Below, one piece after another: positions 38,687 through 50,992 of a stretch of DNA of 64,000 bases. The notes beneath the pieces were generated by a model. It did not search any database and was not told the DNA's origin. It was given only the letters and a program-made list of their open reading frames with translations. Every line of letters begins with the position of its first letter. The stretch's first letter is position 1. The translations under genes were made by a program, and so were the position numbers. This DNA comes from Paralichthys olivaceus (lineage: Eukaryota; Chordata; Actinopteri; Pleuronectiformes; Paralichthyidae). The stretch covers positions 139,501-203,500 of the forward strand of contig NC_091103.1 of the NCBI RefSeq assembly GCF_024713975.1, read 5' to 3'.

Positions 38687-41600
38687 GTCAGTGCGTGGCT
38701 CAGATGGAACGTCTCTGCTCCGTGGTCCTCCTCAGTGTGAGCAGCATTCATCCTTCCCCAGGTAAAAGCACCAGTCTCATCCTCTTCATCCTCTTCATCA
38801 TCATCACCACAGTGGATCATCCATCATCTGTGTGTGTGTGTGTGTGTGTGTGTGTTCCTCAGGGACAAGTGTGCGACCTTCAGCAGAGACGGGACGTTGT
38901 TCGGCTGCTGCAGTGGAGACAGGTAACCATGACATCATCTGTTCTTTGTATCCAGGACGATGACGTTACTAATAAACAAATAAACATGAAGCTAAGCGCT
39001 CTCTCTCTCTCTCACTCTCTCTCTCAGTGTCTCTGTGGTAAAATCTTCAGATGGCTCCATCGTGTCGACCTTTGACCTTCCTAAGACGTCTCTGCTGAGG
39101 TTTTCTCCTCTGAACAGCATCCTGGTTACCTGGCAACCATACAGCAGTAAGACAACAACATAGTGACATAGTAAAGCTTCTTTCAGACCCGAACTGAAGC
39201 TCTGACGTGTTCCTCACATGTTCCTCACATGTTCCTCATATGTTCCTCACATGTTCTGTATGTGAGAACAAATGTGTGAGTCAGTGTCTCTGGACATTTT
39301 CTGGAGCTTCTCCTGCAACCTTACCCTGCCTCTAGTAAAATGAGTGAGTGTGTGTGTCTGTGTGTGTTACAGAGACTCAGGACAGTCCTCAGGGTGAAGC
39401 TAACCTCCAGCTGTGGTCGTTACAGAGTGGTCAGCTGATAAAAGCTCTGTATCAGAAGAAGGTGGACTCCTGGTCAGTGTGTGTGTGTGTGGGGCTGTGT
39501 GTAGGGGTGTGTATGGGTGTTAGTGGAGCCATGTGCTGACTACAGGTGTGTGTCTGTGGGTTCACAGGTGCCCCAGCTGGTCCGACGATGAGAACGTCTG
39601 TGTGAGGATTGTGAACAACGAGCTGCACTTTTATGAGAACAACGAGTTCAGTAAGAGATAGTTCAGGGCAATTCACTGAAAATGTATCGAAAGCAACATT
39701 TATTTATTGATTTAAAAGTTTGAAATAATTTATTTGATTTCAATAATTGAAATGATTTGAAGTCATGTCTCCGAGTCCTAGTGAGAGACCACCTTTAATT
39801 CTAGCCCTGTATGCTTCCCGTTAGCTACCTGTTAGCTTCCCGTTAGCTACCTGTTAGCTTCCCGTTAGCTTCCCGTTAGCTACCTGTTAGCTTCCCGTTA
39901 GCTACCTGTTAGCTGCAGATGTTCAAGTTCTCGATCTTTAAACTCGGGTTTGTGTTTTCAGACTCCATCGCCAACAAGCTTCACATGCAGAAAGTCTCAG
40001 AGTTCGCGTTGTCACCTGGAGGTCAACCCTGCAAGGTGAGGACCCTCATCAGTGTCTGTGTCCCCTGCTCCGTCTGTCCTCTCATGTCTCTGTCCTCTCT
40101 CCCCTCTAGGTGGCTGTCTACGTTCTAGGCAGTAAAGGAGCCCCCTCGTTTGTTCGTCTGTACCAGTACCCGGTGCTGGGCGGACCGACTGCGGCAATTG
40201 CCAACAAGAGCTTCTTTAAGGCGGACAAAGTGCACATGCAGTGGAACAAGAAAGGTGAGCGGAGGGCCGAGGGTCTGACGTGACACTCTGAGGAATAAGT
40301 CCTGACATGAAGCTGTTTCCTCTGAACGTCTCAGCCTCCGCGGTTCTGGTGACAGCGAGCGTCGAGGTGGACAAATCTGGAGCCTCCTACTATGGCGAGC
40401 AGACTCTGCATTACCTTGGTGTGAACGGAGAAACCGCTCTGGTTCAGCTGTGTGAGTTCACTCGTAGTTCTTGACAAGATTTTAACTTAATGATGTGACT
40501 CAAGTTAGAGGTGGAATGAAAACGTCATGTTTATAATCTGAAGAACAAAAAACGTTCTGAGGGACACGAGATGTTTACAAACTCTTTTCTTTCTGTGATT
40601 GAAACAGCGAAGAATGGGCCAATCTACGATGTGGTGTGGAGTCCGAACTCTGCAGAGTTCTGTGTGGTGTACGGCTTCATGCCGGCCAAAGCCACTGTCT
40701 TCAACCTCAAATGTGACCCTGTGTTCGACTTTGGAACGGGACCGAGAAATGCAGCCTACTACAGGTGAGGACAAACCTGCAGGTTCACAGATGAGTCGGT
40801 GGAACCATGTCAGATTTTAATCCTGTTTCCAGTCCTCAGGGACACATTCTGGTCCTGGCTGGCTTCGGGAACCTGCAGGGTCAGATGGAGGTCTGGGACG
40901 TGAAGAAGTACAAACAGGTGAAAATGATGTCACCGCCCTCTAACTTGTGTCCTTTACGTTGGGATTGTCTGTGAAGTGATAAATCCACTAGAGGGCAGCG
41001 CAGTGTCGAGACTTTCTGACAGAAAGGAGGTTGCGATAAAGTTCCTCTTCCTCTTGTAAACGATGGAGGTCCAACTCAAAGTTTCTCATGACTAAGTGCC
41101 ACCATCGTTGAACTTTCCTCATATGATTGTCTCACTGTAGCTATTGGCTACACTGCCCCCTCATGGTTTCTTGTAGTAATGAAAACTCAGAGTACGAACA
41201 GAAGTCTTCATCTGATCCTTTAGGTTCTGCAGGTAACAGGATGTTTCAGAACAGTTTTGTCAGTAAAATGAAAACCTGGATCAGATGAGTCGTGACCTTC
41301 AACCAGCTCAGTTCTCTGCAGGTCGGTTCAGACCTCATCATCTCCTGATGATGGACAGGAACCTGAATGTAGTCTGATCCCTCCCTCTCTTTACAGGTGT
41401 CCAAACCTCAGGCTCCAGACGCCACCCTTTTCTCCTGGTGTCCTGATGGCGAACACGTTGTCACGGCGACCTGCTCTCCCAGGCTGCGGGTCAGTAACGG
41501 TTATAAGATCTGGCACTACACCGGCTCTGTGCTTCATAAATGCGACATAGCTGCCGGTTCGGAGCTGTGGGAGGTTCTGTGGCAGCCGTTCCCTCACGGC

Positions 41601-42980
41601 AGCTTCCCAGAGCGGCCCGTGAAATACCAGGCGGCGTGCAGCGAGCTAGGGACCACACAGGCCCCGCCCACTCAGGCTTATCGCCCACCTGCACTGAGAC
41701 ACCTGCCGGCCTCGGCCAGCACCAAACTGGTGAGGAGACAAACAAGCGACCAGCAGCGTACATGCTGATTGGTTCTGAAAACATCACCTGCAGCTCCACC
41801 CACTTTACCTGAAACTATTGACCTTGACCTGTATCACATGTCATCTACCTGTCTGTCAGCACGAGGAGGAGCCTCCTCAGAACATGCGTCCAGGAGAAAA
41901 GAACCTTTCAAAATCAGCTCTGAAGAATCAGAAGAAACGAGAAGCAAAGAAAGCAGCGAAACAGGTGAACTGACGACCGAGTCACTGACTCTTGTCACAT
42001 GCATGTCACATGTATGTAACCATCACATGTTTTGGTAACGTATTGATCTCTGATCAGGAATCAAAGTCTGAACCATCGCCTGACCCCGCCCCTGTCACCA
42101 ACAGCCAATCAGAGCCGGGCAGCGGTGACCCGGAGACAGACAAGAAGATTAAGAATTTAAAGAAGGTGAGGAGCAGGACGGATCACATGACCTGAGGAGC
42201 TCAGCCTGTTCTGTGCTGTGATTGGTCCGTTTGTGTTTTTCAGAAACTGAAAGCCATCGACGAGCTGAAGGAGCAACAGACGTCAGGACAAGTCCTGCAG
42301 AAGAACCAGGTGATCGATTAACGACCAATCAGCTTCTGTCGATTAACGACCAATCAGCTTCTGTCGATTAACGACCAATCAGCTTCTGTCGATTAACGAC
42401 CAATCAGCTTCTGTCGATTAACGACCAATCAGCTTCTGTCGATTAACGACCAATCAGCTTCTGTCGATTAAAGGTCCAGTGTGTAAGATTCAGGTGAAAG
42501 GATCTATTGTTAGAATTATAAAATAATCCTAGTGATGTTTTCACTAGTGTTTAATGAAAATTGTACAAATTGTTGTTTTCTTCTAGAATGACCCATTTAT
42601 ATTTAAATACTGTACATACTTTATTTGCATACTTTTTCAAATACTTCATGTTCGCATGCTTTATATTGAAATACTTTAGAGGCAGCCATGTTTTTTACAG
42701 TCACTCAGACTGGACAAACTCAACATTTTGAGTTTCTATGGCAACTGAAGCTGCCACAGGTTCTGTCATGTTTTTTTGTTTATTTTGGGGGGGGCATTCA
42801 GCTGCAACATGACACTTCACCACTAGATGTCACTACATTCTACACACTGAACCTTGCATGACCAATCCCCTCCATTGATCATTGTGTGACAGTCGTCTGG
42901 TTTGTTTTGTGCAGCTGGAGAAGATCCAGAAGGAGGAGCAGCTTCTGGAGGAGCTGGAGGAGCTCCAGATCAGACAGTAG
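38255..42980 (+). CDS. eif2a: Eukaryotic translation initiation factor 2A
   Basis: Monomeric initiation factor that can deliver initiator tRNA under special conditions such as stress or non-AUG starts. Sixteen exons: 38255-38282, 38692-38761, 38863-38922, 39028-39146, 39373-39472, 39568-39650, 39962-40035, 40110-40254, 40335-40451, 40608-40764, 40833-40917, 41397-41729, 41860-41964, 42058-42165, 42244-42309 and 42915-42980. They sum to 571 codons plus stop (human 585). The N-terminal WD-type beta-propeller covers about residues 1-430, with hallmark stretches SKGAPSFVRLYQYP, GASYYGEQTLHYL, VYGFMPAKAT and GYKIWHYTGSVLHK. The lysine/glutamate-rich C-terminal helix (PQNMRPGEKNLSKSALKNQ, DKKIKNLKK, LEKIQKEEQLLEEL) follows. 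All junctions are GT-AG. Confidence 0.97.
39818..39913 (+). repeat. TTAGCTTCCCG / TTAGCTACCTG array (eif2a intron 6)
   Basis: About nine 11-bp units just upstream of the exon 7 polypyrimidine tract. Confidence 0.85.
42315..42468 (+). repeat. 25-bp tandem repeat (eif2a intron 15)
   Basis: Six nearly identical copies of gattaacgaccaatcagctt plus ctgtc, beginning six bases after the exon 15 donor and running into a MITE-like element. Each unit carries a CCAAT box. Confidence 0.95.
42470..42856 (+). mobile_element. MITE-like element, copy 2 (eif2a intron 15)
   Basis: Inverted ends taaaggtccagtgtgtaaga (left) and ttctacacactgaacctt (right). The interior shares ataaaataatcc, gatgttttcact and caccactagatgtcact with copy 3 at 60150-60487. 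About 385 bp and non-coding; this is the most complete of the three copies. Confidence 0.75.
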
Positions 42981-43278
42981 GGGGCGGTGCACGAGGGCAC
43001 GCCTCCAAGTCCCACAATCCATCACTCTAATGAACACTGAGGACCACTATCTGTTCCTGAATGTTAATATTAAAATGTTTTAGTTTCCTCCACCTGAACT
43101 CAAACGAGCAGGGGGTGGGGCTTATATAAGAGGCTGTACCCAGTTTAATACACCTACATCACCTGTCCATCACTTCATCTCTCTGCCTCTGGAATTCTGG
43201 GAAATGTAGTTCATTAAAAAATGAGATTAAAAGTTGAAATGTTTTTGTTTACTGAGTGTGTGGCAGTGTCCCATTCAC

Positions 43279-43284
43279 AATAAA
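43279..43284 (+). terminator. eif2a: Likely poly(A) signal of eif2a
   Basis: AATAAA about 300 bases after the stop, followed by a short tgcatgctggtcctaacac duplication. The large downstream array would then lie outside the main transcript. Confidence 0.55.
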
Positions 43285-43396
43285 AGCCTGCATGCTGGTC
43301 CTAACACAATGCATGCTGGTCCTAACACCACCACCTAACATGCTGGGTACGTCACGTGACCTTAAAACATGGTGGGAGAGGGCTGGCTGCAATCGG

Positions 43397-45016
43397 ATGT
43401 CCTCCTCCTGCTGCACCAGACAGACGCTCTCCTGCTGCACCAGACAGACGTTCTCCTGCTGCACCAGACAAGTGTTCTCCTGCTGCACCAGACAGACGTT
43501 CTCCTGCTGCACCAGACAAGTGTTCTCCTGCTGCACCAGACAGACGCTCTCCTGCTGCTGCACCAGACAGACGCTCTCCTGCTGCTGCACCAGACAGACG
43601 TCCTTCTACTGCACCAGACAGACGTCCTTCTACTGCACCAGACAGACGTTCTCCTGCTGTACCAGACAGATGTTCTCCTCCTCCTGCTGCACCAGACAGA
43701 CGTTCTCCTGCTGCACCAGACAGATGTTCTCCTGCTGCACCAGACAGATGTTCTCCTCCTGCACCAGACAGATGTTCTCCTGCTGCACCAGACAGACGTT
43801 CTCCTGCTGCACCAGACAGACGTTCTCCTGCTGCACCAGACAGATGTTCTCCTCCTGCACCAGACAGATGTTCTCCTGCTGCACCAGACAGACGTTCTCC
43901 TGCTGCACCAGACAGACGTTCTCCTGCTGCACCAGACAGATGTTCTCCTGCTGCACCAGACAAGTGTTCTCCTGCTGCACCAGACAGACGTTCTCCTGCT
44001 GCACCAGACAGATGTTCTCCTCCTGCTGCACCAGACAAGTGTTCTCCTGCTGCACCAGACAAGTGTTCTTCTACTGCTCCAGACAGATGTTCTCCTCCTC
44101 CTGCACCAGACAGATGTTCTCCTCCTCCTGCACCAGACAGATGTTCTCCTCCTCCTGCACCAGACAAGTGTTCTCCTGCTGCACCAGACAGACGTTCTCC
44201 TGCTGCACCAGACAGATGTTCTCCTGCTGCACCAGACAGATGTCCTCCTCCTGCTGCACCAGACAAGTGTTCTCCTGCTGCACCAGACAGATGTTCTCCT
44301 CCTGCTGCACCAGACAAGTGTTCTCCTGCTGCACCAGACAAGTGTTCTTCTACTGCTCCAGACAGATGTTCTCCTCCTCCTGCACCAGACAGATGTTCTC
44401 CTCCTCCTGCACCAGACAGATGTTCTCCTCCTCCTGCACCAGACAAGTGTTCTCCTGCTGCACCAGACAAGTGTTCTTCTACTGCTCCAGACAGATGTTC
44501 TCCTCCTCCTGCTCCAGACAGATGTTCTCCTCCTCCTGCACCAGACAGATGTTCTCCTCCTCCTGCACCAGACAGATGTTCTCCTCCTCCTGCACCAGAC
44601 AGATGTTCTCCTGCTGCACCAGACAGATGTTCTCCTCCTCCTGCACCAGACAAGTGTTCTCCTGCTGCACCAGACAGATGTTCTCCTGCTGCACCAGACA
44701 GATGTTCTCCTGCTGCACCAGACAGATGTTCTCCTCCTGCTGCACCAGACAAGTGTTCTCCTGCTGCACCAGACAAGTGTTCTTCTACTGCTCCAGACAG
44801 ATGTTCTCCTCCTCCTGCTCCAGACAGATGTTCTCCTCCTCCTGCACCAGACAGATGTTCTCCTCCTCCTGCACCAGACAGATGTTCTCCTCCTCCTGCA
44901 CCAGACAGATGTTCTCCTGCTGCACCAGACAGATGTTCTCCTCCTCCTGCACCAGACAAGTGTTCTCCTGCTGCACCAGACAGATGTTCTCCTGCTGCAC
45001 CAGACAGATGTTCTCC
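43397..45016 (+). repeat. 24/27-bp minisatellite (CCAGACAGATGTTCTCCTGCTGCA)
   Basis: About 65 units of cagacagatgttctcctgct plus gcac, with in-phase triplet insertions (ctc, ctg) that make 27-bp units, and recurring variants (aagtgttct, acgttctcc, gtgttcttctactgctc). Higher-order blocks of about 400 bp recur near 44040-44500 and 44480-44800. All six frames stay open because unit lengths are multiples of three and the unit has no stop word in any frame. I do not call it coding. Confidence 0.95.
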
Positions 45017-45269
45017 TCCAGCCACAGTTGAACAGATGTTCTCCCTCATTACACTGTGACAGTGAGTTTTTGTAAATATAATGTTGTAGTAATTGTGTAT
45101 TTTTACTGTAACTCGTCGCTGAAGCTTCTGTTTGTTTCTTGTTCAAGTTTAATCTATAAAATAAAAAGCTCCAGTTTATAAACCAGACTCAAATACTGTT
45201 ATTGGCTGACTCAGCTGTCAGTCAAAGCTGTCTACGCTCCTATTGGCTCGTTGTACAACCAGTGTCTGT

Positions 45270-45467
45270 GATCGATTTTCACTTCCGGGCGGTTAAAGTG
45301 AGCGGGGCTCGTCTGTCCCGCCCCACTGTCGGTAGCTCCACCTTCTCCGGGACGTGACGGTGAGGATTTCAAGCAGAAGCGTCACCGTAAAACTACAGGA
45401 CTGTTTACGGCAGATTTACGTCACATTCACGCTAGTTTATGAGCTTGACACGAACTAGTGTTCGTGT

Positions 45468-45504
<37 letters not shown>

Positions 45505-45530
45505 GTAAGTAAACAACTAGTGTGTGTGTG
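45270..45530 (+). promoter_or_regulatory. tsen34: Promoter and non-coding 5' exon of tsen34
   Basis: CpG-containing block with cacttccgggcgg (ETS-like) at about 45280. Possible donors of a non-coding first exon are gacgtgacg|gtgagg near 45360 or gagagag|taagt near 45505; the choice is not resolved. Confidence 0.45.
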
Positions 45531-46540
45531 TGTGTGTGTGTGTGTCTCTCTGTGTCTCTGTCTCTCTCTCAGTGTGTCTCTCTCTGAGTGTCTCTCTCTC
45601 TGTGTGTATGTCTCTGTCTCTCTGTGTGTCTCTCTCTGAGTGTCTCTCTCTCTGTGTGTATGTCTCTGTCTCTCTGTGTGTCTCTCTCTGTGTGTCTCTC
45701 TCTCTGTGTGTATGTCTCTGTCTCTCTGTGTGTCTCTCTCTGTATGTCTCTGTCTCTCTGTGTCTCTGTCTCTCTCTCAGTGTGTCTCTCTCTGAGTGTC
45801 TCTCTCTCTGTGTGTATGTCTCTGTCTCTCTGTGTGTCTCTCTCTGTGTGTGTGTCTCTGTCTCTCTGTGTGTCTCTGTCTCTCTCTCTGTGTGTGTGTC
45901 TCTGTCTCTTTCTCTGTGTGTCTCTCTCTCTCTGTCTCTCTCTCTCTGAGTGTCTCTCTCTCTGTGTGTCTGTCTCTGTGTGTCTCTCTGTGTGTCTCTG
46001 TCTCTCTGTGTCTCTGTCTCTCTGTGTGTCTCTCTCTGTGTGTGTGTCTCTGTCTCTCTGTGTGTCTCTCTCTATGTGTGTGTCTCTGTCTCTCTGTGTG
46101 TCTCTCTCTGTGTGTATGTCTCTGTCTCTCTGTGTGTCTCTGTCTCTCTCTCTGTGTGTCTCTCTCTGTGTGTCTCTGTCTCTCTCTCTGTGTGTCTCTC
46201 TCTGTGTGTCTCTCTGTGTGTCTCTGTCTCTCTGTCTCTCTCTCTCTGAGTGTCTCTCTCTCTGTGTGTCTGTCTCTCTCTGTCTCTGTGTGTGTCTCTG
46301 TCTCTCTCTCTCTGTGTGTCTCTCTGTGTGTCTCTGTCTCTCTCTCTGTGTGTCTCTCTCTGTGTGTCTCTCTGTGTGTCTCTGTCTCTGTGTGTCTCTG
46401 TCTCTCTGTGTCTCTCTCTCTGTGTGTCTCTCTCTGTGTGTCTCTCTGTGTGTCTCTGTCTCTCTGTGTCTCTCTCTCTGTGTGTCTCTCTGTGTGTCTC
46501 TGTCTCTCTGTGTCTCTCTCTCTGTGTGTCTCTCTGTGTG
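45519..46540 (+). repeat. GT/CT microsatellite (tsen34 first intron)
   Basis: One kilobase of tgtctctctctgtgtgtctc words in irregular order. Long serine/leucine/valine frames on one strand and arginine/glutamate/threonine frames on the other are compositional artefacts. Confidence 0.93.
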
Positions 46541-46582
46541 TAAAGTAATTATAAATATTGATGATTGGAACAGGTGGTGGTG

Positions 46583-48237
46583 ATGGACGACGCCCCCTAC
46601 AGACAGGAGGAGGACTCGTCTGCCTGTGACGTGATCGGTGTGGGTGTGTGTGACTCCGCCCCCCTGCTGTGGAGGATTGAGGACCTGAAGACGTTGAGGA
46701 GACATGGCCTGGTGGGGGCGCTGCTGGGTTCACTGCCCCGGACGCCCCGACAGAACGGACGACTGGGACGACCCCTCCGACTGCTGCCAGAGGAGGAGAG
46801 ACAGCTGAGCGAGCAGCACGGTGCCGCCGCGTTACCCTCCGGTAACCAGGTTTGTTGACCTGCCGCTTACCAAGTCAGTCAACCGGAAGAGTTAACCAGC
46901 TGGTAACCATCAGGGTGTTTGTAGCTGCCTCAGCAGGACGGAGGAGGGGTGGATCTCTGTCGACAGGCGGAGCAGCACGAGGAGGAACAGAGGAGGAGCT
47001 ATGAGGTGCAGAGCGTCCTCGCTCTGGAGGACAGGAAGTCAGCATTGCTCCGAGCAATGACCTCATCACACACAGGTGAGCGTTACCCTGACGACCTGTC
47101 ACCTGATGCAGGTCAGTACTGCTGGAGGTTTTCTGGAAGCTGGTGAAAGAACTCAGGCAGCAGCTGATGTTAATGTAGACTTGATGCATCAAGGACAACA
47201 GAAGGGGCAACAATATACACCCCCCCCCCCAAGTCTGAAGATGTCTCCCACAGCCTCCCCATATATCCCCCCCACCCTGCCTCACCCTGCCTCACCCTGC
47301 CTCACCCTGCCTCACCCATTCAGCACATCAATGGTTAGAATTTCTGTCTCCATGTCGGTGTTCACGTCCTCTGGGACGGTTCAGTCTACGTCTGGACACC
47401 AGTGAGATACACAAGAGTTGACGTTGGTCTGTCTGAGCATGTGAGTTAGATATGAACGTCTCTGAGCGAGGACACAATGTTCTGTTGGTCCTTTATCTAG
47501 AACCTGACCGTGGTTCTGCTCAGAGAGAACCAGACAGATAATCTTCTCTTAAAGGTGTATGGATATAATGTTGTGTACACTATATATACATGATTTAGCA
47601 TTTAGTGGTATAAACAGTATGTGTGAGGATATATAAGAACCTGATTGTCTGGTTTTGGATCCTCAGATTCAGACTCTGGACCTGGGACCTCAGATGAGGC
47701 CCTGCGGGGCCGCCTGGAGGCCCTGGACCACAGCTTTACCTTCCCTTGGGCAGCGCTGGCGGTGCAGCTGAGCACATCGAGGGCGGGGTTGACCTACTGC
47801 CCAGTGGATCGGGCCGTCCTGCGGGCTGACTGGCCAATCAGGGCGCAGCGTGGCACACGCGGTGACGTCAGGTACCAGGTGTTCAGAGACTTGAGGGGGC
47901 GGGGCTTCTACCTGACCTCGGCAGGGAAGTTTGGAGGCGACTTCCTCGTTTATCCAGGTCAGACTCTGTCTTTAAATTGTCCTGATGGACGACGTGGTGG
48001 GGGACAATGTTTCCATGATCATCCCCTCCTCTTCTCGTCCTGACCTCAGGTGACCCTCTTCGTTTCCACGCCCACTTCATCGCCATCTGTCTGTCTCTGG
48101 ATGAGTCCCTCTGCGTGTTGGACGTCCTTGCCGTGGCTCGTCTGGGATCCAACGTGAAGAAGACGGTGCTGCTGTGCTCGCCGGGGACGGACGGAGCGGT
48201 GCGGTACACGTCGTTACAGTGGAGCGGGATGGTGTGA
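46583..48237 (+). CDS. tsen34: tRNA-splicing endonuclease subunit Sen34
   Basis: Catalytic subunit of the nuclear TSEN complex that cuts the 3' splice site of intron-containing pre-tRNAs. Four coding exons: 46583-46849, 46934-47075, 47667-47957 and 48050-48237, giving 295 codons plus stop (human 310). The N-terminal part holds LPRTPRQNGRLGRPLRLLPEE; the middle is glutamate/arginine-rich; the nuclease domain has YQVFRDLRGRGFYLTSAGKF and VYPGDPLRFHAHF. The catalytic triad is present at Y232, H240 and K271, with the same spacing as human Y247, H255 and K286. It ends YTSLQWSGMV, like the human end. The exon 2 acceptor is a tandem cagcag, so one glutamine is optional. The poly(A) signal is at 48518. 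Confidence 0.95.
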
Positions 48238-48517
48238 AGACACGGATCTGGATCAGGTGTGATCCAGATCAACAGCAGGTTACAGGTGTGACAGGAAGTG
48301 ATCAGAGGCTCGGAGTGTGTCTGAAGTTAGAACATGTCCAGCAGGGGGCACTTTGTTCTCAACGCCTCACAAAACATGTTTATAACATGATTATTGATCT
48401 CATATTGATGACATCATGTCAATGAAACATGTTATTGATCCTGATTGAGCTTCAGCTCTAGTTTCTCTCTCACTCTGTGTTTCAGGTTATTTCCTTTATA
48501 TTTTTTCAATGTATGAT

Positions 48518-48523
48518 AATAAA
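48518..48523 (+). terminator. tsen34: Poly(A) signal of tsen34
   Basis: AATAAA 280 bases after the stop codon. Confidence 0.7.
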
Positions 48524-49004
48524 GTTAAAGTCGGAATTGACGGACAGCTTGTTGTTATTTATAGAAGTGGATGAACCAGATGCAAGTTGATGTTAAATAA
48601 ATTTGAGTCAAAGATGGTTTCTGTCATTTTAGGGGTGGGGGGGCTGTCACAAGGTATATTAGATATTTTATTTCACAGGATGAAGCTACTTAAAGGTTCA
48701 AAGTACTAAAGTATGTGTGGTTCTCCTCCGCTAACACAGTACATCAGTATCAGTATGGAAGTACATGTAGACAGTCTGTGGTACTGTGAGTACTTTGCTC
48801 CCAGGGTCAGGTTGGCTCTGTTGAAGCTCCAGCAGCTGACAAAGGTTCATCCTCTGAGGAGAATCTAGATCTTTCAGAAACTCCTCAGAGGATCTCAGAG
48901 GATCTTGTGGGTCTCTGAAGACCCTGGTCCTCCTCAGAGACTGGAACGATCCACAGCAGCTCCACGATAACAACATGATGTCATGGTTCAAAGAAAGGGA
49001 GTGG

Positions 49005-50300
49005 TCAGTGGGCGGAGCTTTATACTGTTTGATCTCTTATCTCCAACTTAACCTGGAGCAGGTCAGCTGATCAGCATGTTACCATGGTGATTTACCCGAT
49101 AACAAGGGAACGAGCTTCATGGGACTGAAAACTCTGAATCAAACCTGAAGTTAACCTGAATCAAACCTGTAGTTAACCTGAAGTTAGCCTGAGTCAAACC
49201 TGAAGTTAACCTGAAGTTAACCTGAATCAAACCTGAAGTTAACCTGAAGTTAGCCTGAAGTTAGCCTGAGTCAAACCTGAAGTTAACCTGAAGTTAACCT
49301 GAAGTTAACCTGAAGTTAACCTGAATCAAACCTGAAGTTAACCTGAATCAAACCTGAAGTTAACCTGAAGTTAACCTGAAGTTAGCCTGAATCAAACCTG
49401 AAGTTAACCTGAATCAAACCTGAAGTTAACCTGAAGTTAGCCTGAAGTTAGCCTGAAGTTAGCCTGAGTCAAACCTGAAGTTAACCTGAAGTTAACCTGA
49501 ATCAAACCTGAAGTTAACCTGAAGTTACCTGAAGTTAACCTGAATCAAACCTGAATCAAACCTGAAGTTACCTGAAGTTAGCCTGAATCAAACCTGAAGT
49601 TACCTGAAGTTAACCTGAATCAAACCTGAAGTTAACCTGAAGTTAGCCTGAAGTTAGCCTGAGTCAAACCTGAAGTTAACCTGAATCAAACCTGAAGTTA
49701 ACCTGAAGTTAACCTGAATCAAACCTGAAGTTAACCTGAATCAAACCTGAATCAAACCTGAAGTTACCTGAAGTTACCTGAAGTTAACCTGAATCAAACC
49801 TGAAGTTACCTGAAGTTAACCTGAAGTTACCTGAAGTTACCTGAAGTTAACCTGAAGTTAACCTGAATCAAACCTGAAGTTAACCTGAAGTTAGCCTGAG
49901 TCAAACCTGAAGTTAACCTGAATCAAACCTGAAGTTAACCTGAAGTTAACCTGAATCAAACCTGAAGTTAACCTGAATCAAACCTGAATCAAACCTGAAG
50001 TTACCTGAAGTTACCTGAAGTTAACCTGAATCAAACCTGAAGTTACCTGAAGTTAACCTGAAGTTACCTGAAGTTACCTGAAGTTAACCTGAAGTTACCT
50101 GAATCAAACCTGAATCAAACCTGAATCAAACCTGAAGTTAACCTGAAGTTACCTGAAGTTAACCTGAAGTTAACCTGAATCAAACCTGAAGTTACCTGAA
50201 GTTAACCTGAAGTTAACCTGAAGTTACCTGAAGTAAACCTGAAGTTAACCTGATCCTGCTTCATAGTTCAGAGCTCTGGTTCGTCCAAAGACAGTAACTA
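49005..50300 (-). mobile_element. Dispersed element, expanded form (copy B) with internal minisatellite
   Basis: Inverted relative to copy A at 27835. Left flank: tgatctcttatctccaactt, acctggagcaggtcagctga and ttacccgataacaagggaac. Right flank: ctgcttcatagttc. Between them 49120-50255 is a minisatellite of 11-13-bp units, cctgaagttaa, cctgaatcaaa and cctgagtcaaa, about 95 in number. In copy A the same internal position has only about three such units. Confidence 0.85.
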
Positions 50301-50992
50301 TAGTAACCCTGTGATGTCTCTCTGGTCATGACATCAGCGTTGTTTTCTAAATCAATTCAGTTTGTGAATTCATTTAAAACAAAATGTCTCATGTGTATTT
50401 TTTATTTAAAGTCAGAGAATCAACATAATTAATTATATAATGAATAATTCTACGTGATCATCTGTATCATAAGAAAAGATTTCTATAGTCACATGGTATC
50501 ACAGGAGAATATATATATTAATGATCGTTATTTAAAGGGGACATGTTCAGGTGGATCACTGTCTCTTAAAGATCCTCCTGCTGGTTCACTCTGTTGGGAT
50601 TGGTGATCTCACTCTACCTGTTTTTTTAGTGGGCGTGTGTTTACATCATACACACCTAGCAATGACATGGTGATGATGCAGAAGTGTGGGCGGGACCAAT
50701 GAGGAGGAGTTTGAGGAGGCTTTACAGATCAATTATCTTGTTGGAGCTACGACTTCTGAGACGCATCAGATAAAAAACAAAAACAAATGACTTGAAGCCT
50801 CTACAGGACCAGGACCAGGTCCAGGACCAGGTCCAGGACCAGGACCTGGACCTTACTCAAACAGATAAACTCAGCTGACATGGAGTAAACCTGTGGTTGT
50901 GGGGCCCCACTTTGACGTTACTATTGGACGTGTCTCTATCTTCATGTGGACTGACAGACTCTTTATCAGTTCCTGGTTTTCTAAAGGTTCTG
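50300..50992 (-). other. clrn1: 3' flank of clrn1
   Basis: Probable 3' UTR of clrn1 on the minus strand. AT-rich at 50340-50540. Bases 50805-50855 are ggaccaggtcc repeats. A minus-strand AATAAA equivalent lies at 50401-50406. Confidence 0.4.

Noticed and set aside
43256-45146. Six overlapping frames of about 570-590 residues
   Set aside because: Unit lengths are multiples of three and contain no stop in any frame. Open frames on both strands at once argue against coding. Kept only as a finding to test.
45569-46705. Long arginine/glutamate/threonine and serine/leucine/valine frames
   Set aside because: Translation of a GT/CT microsatellite in the tsen34 first intron.
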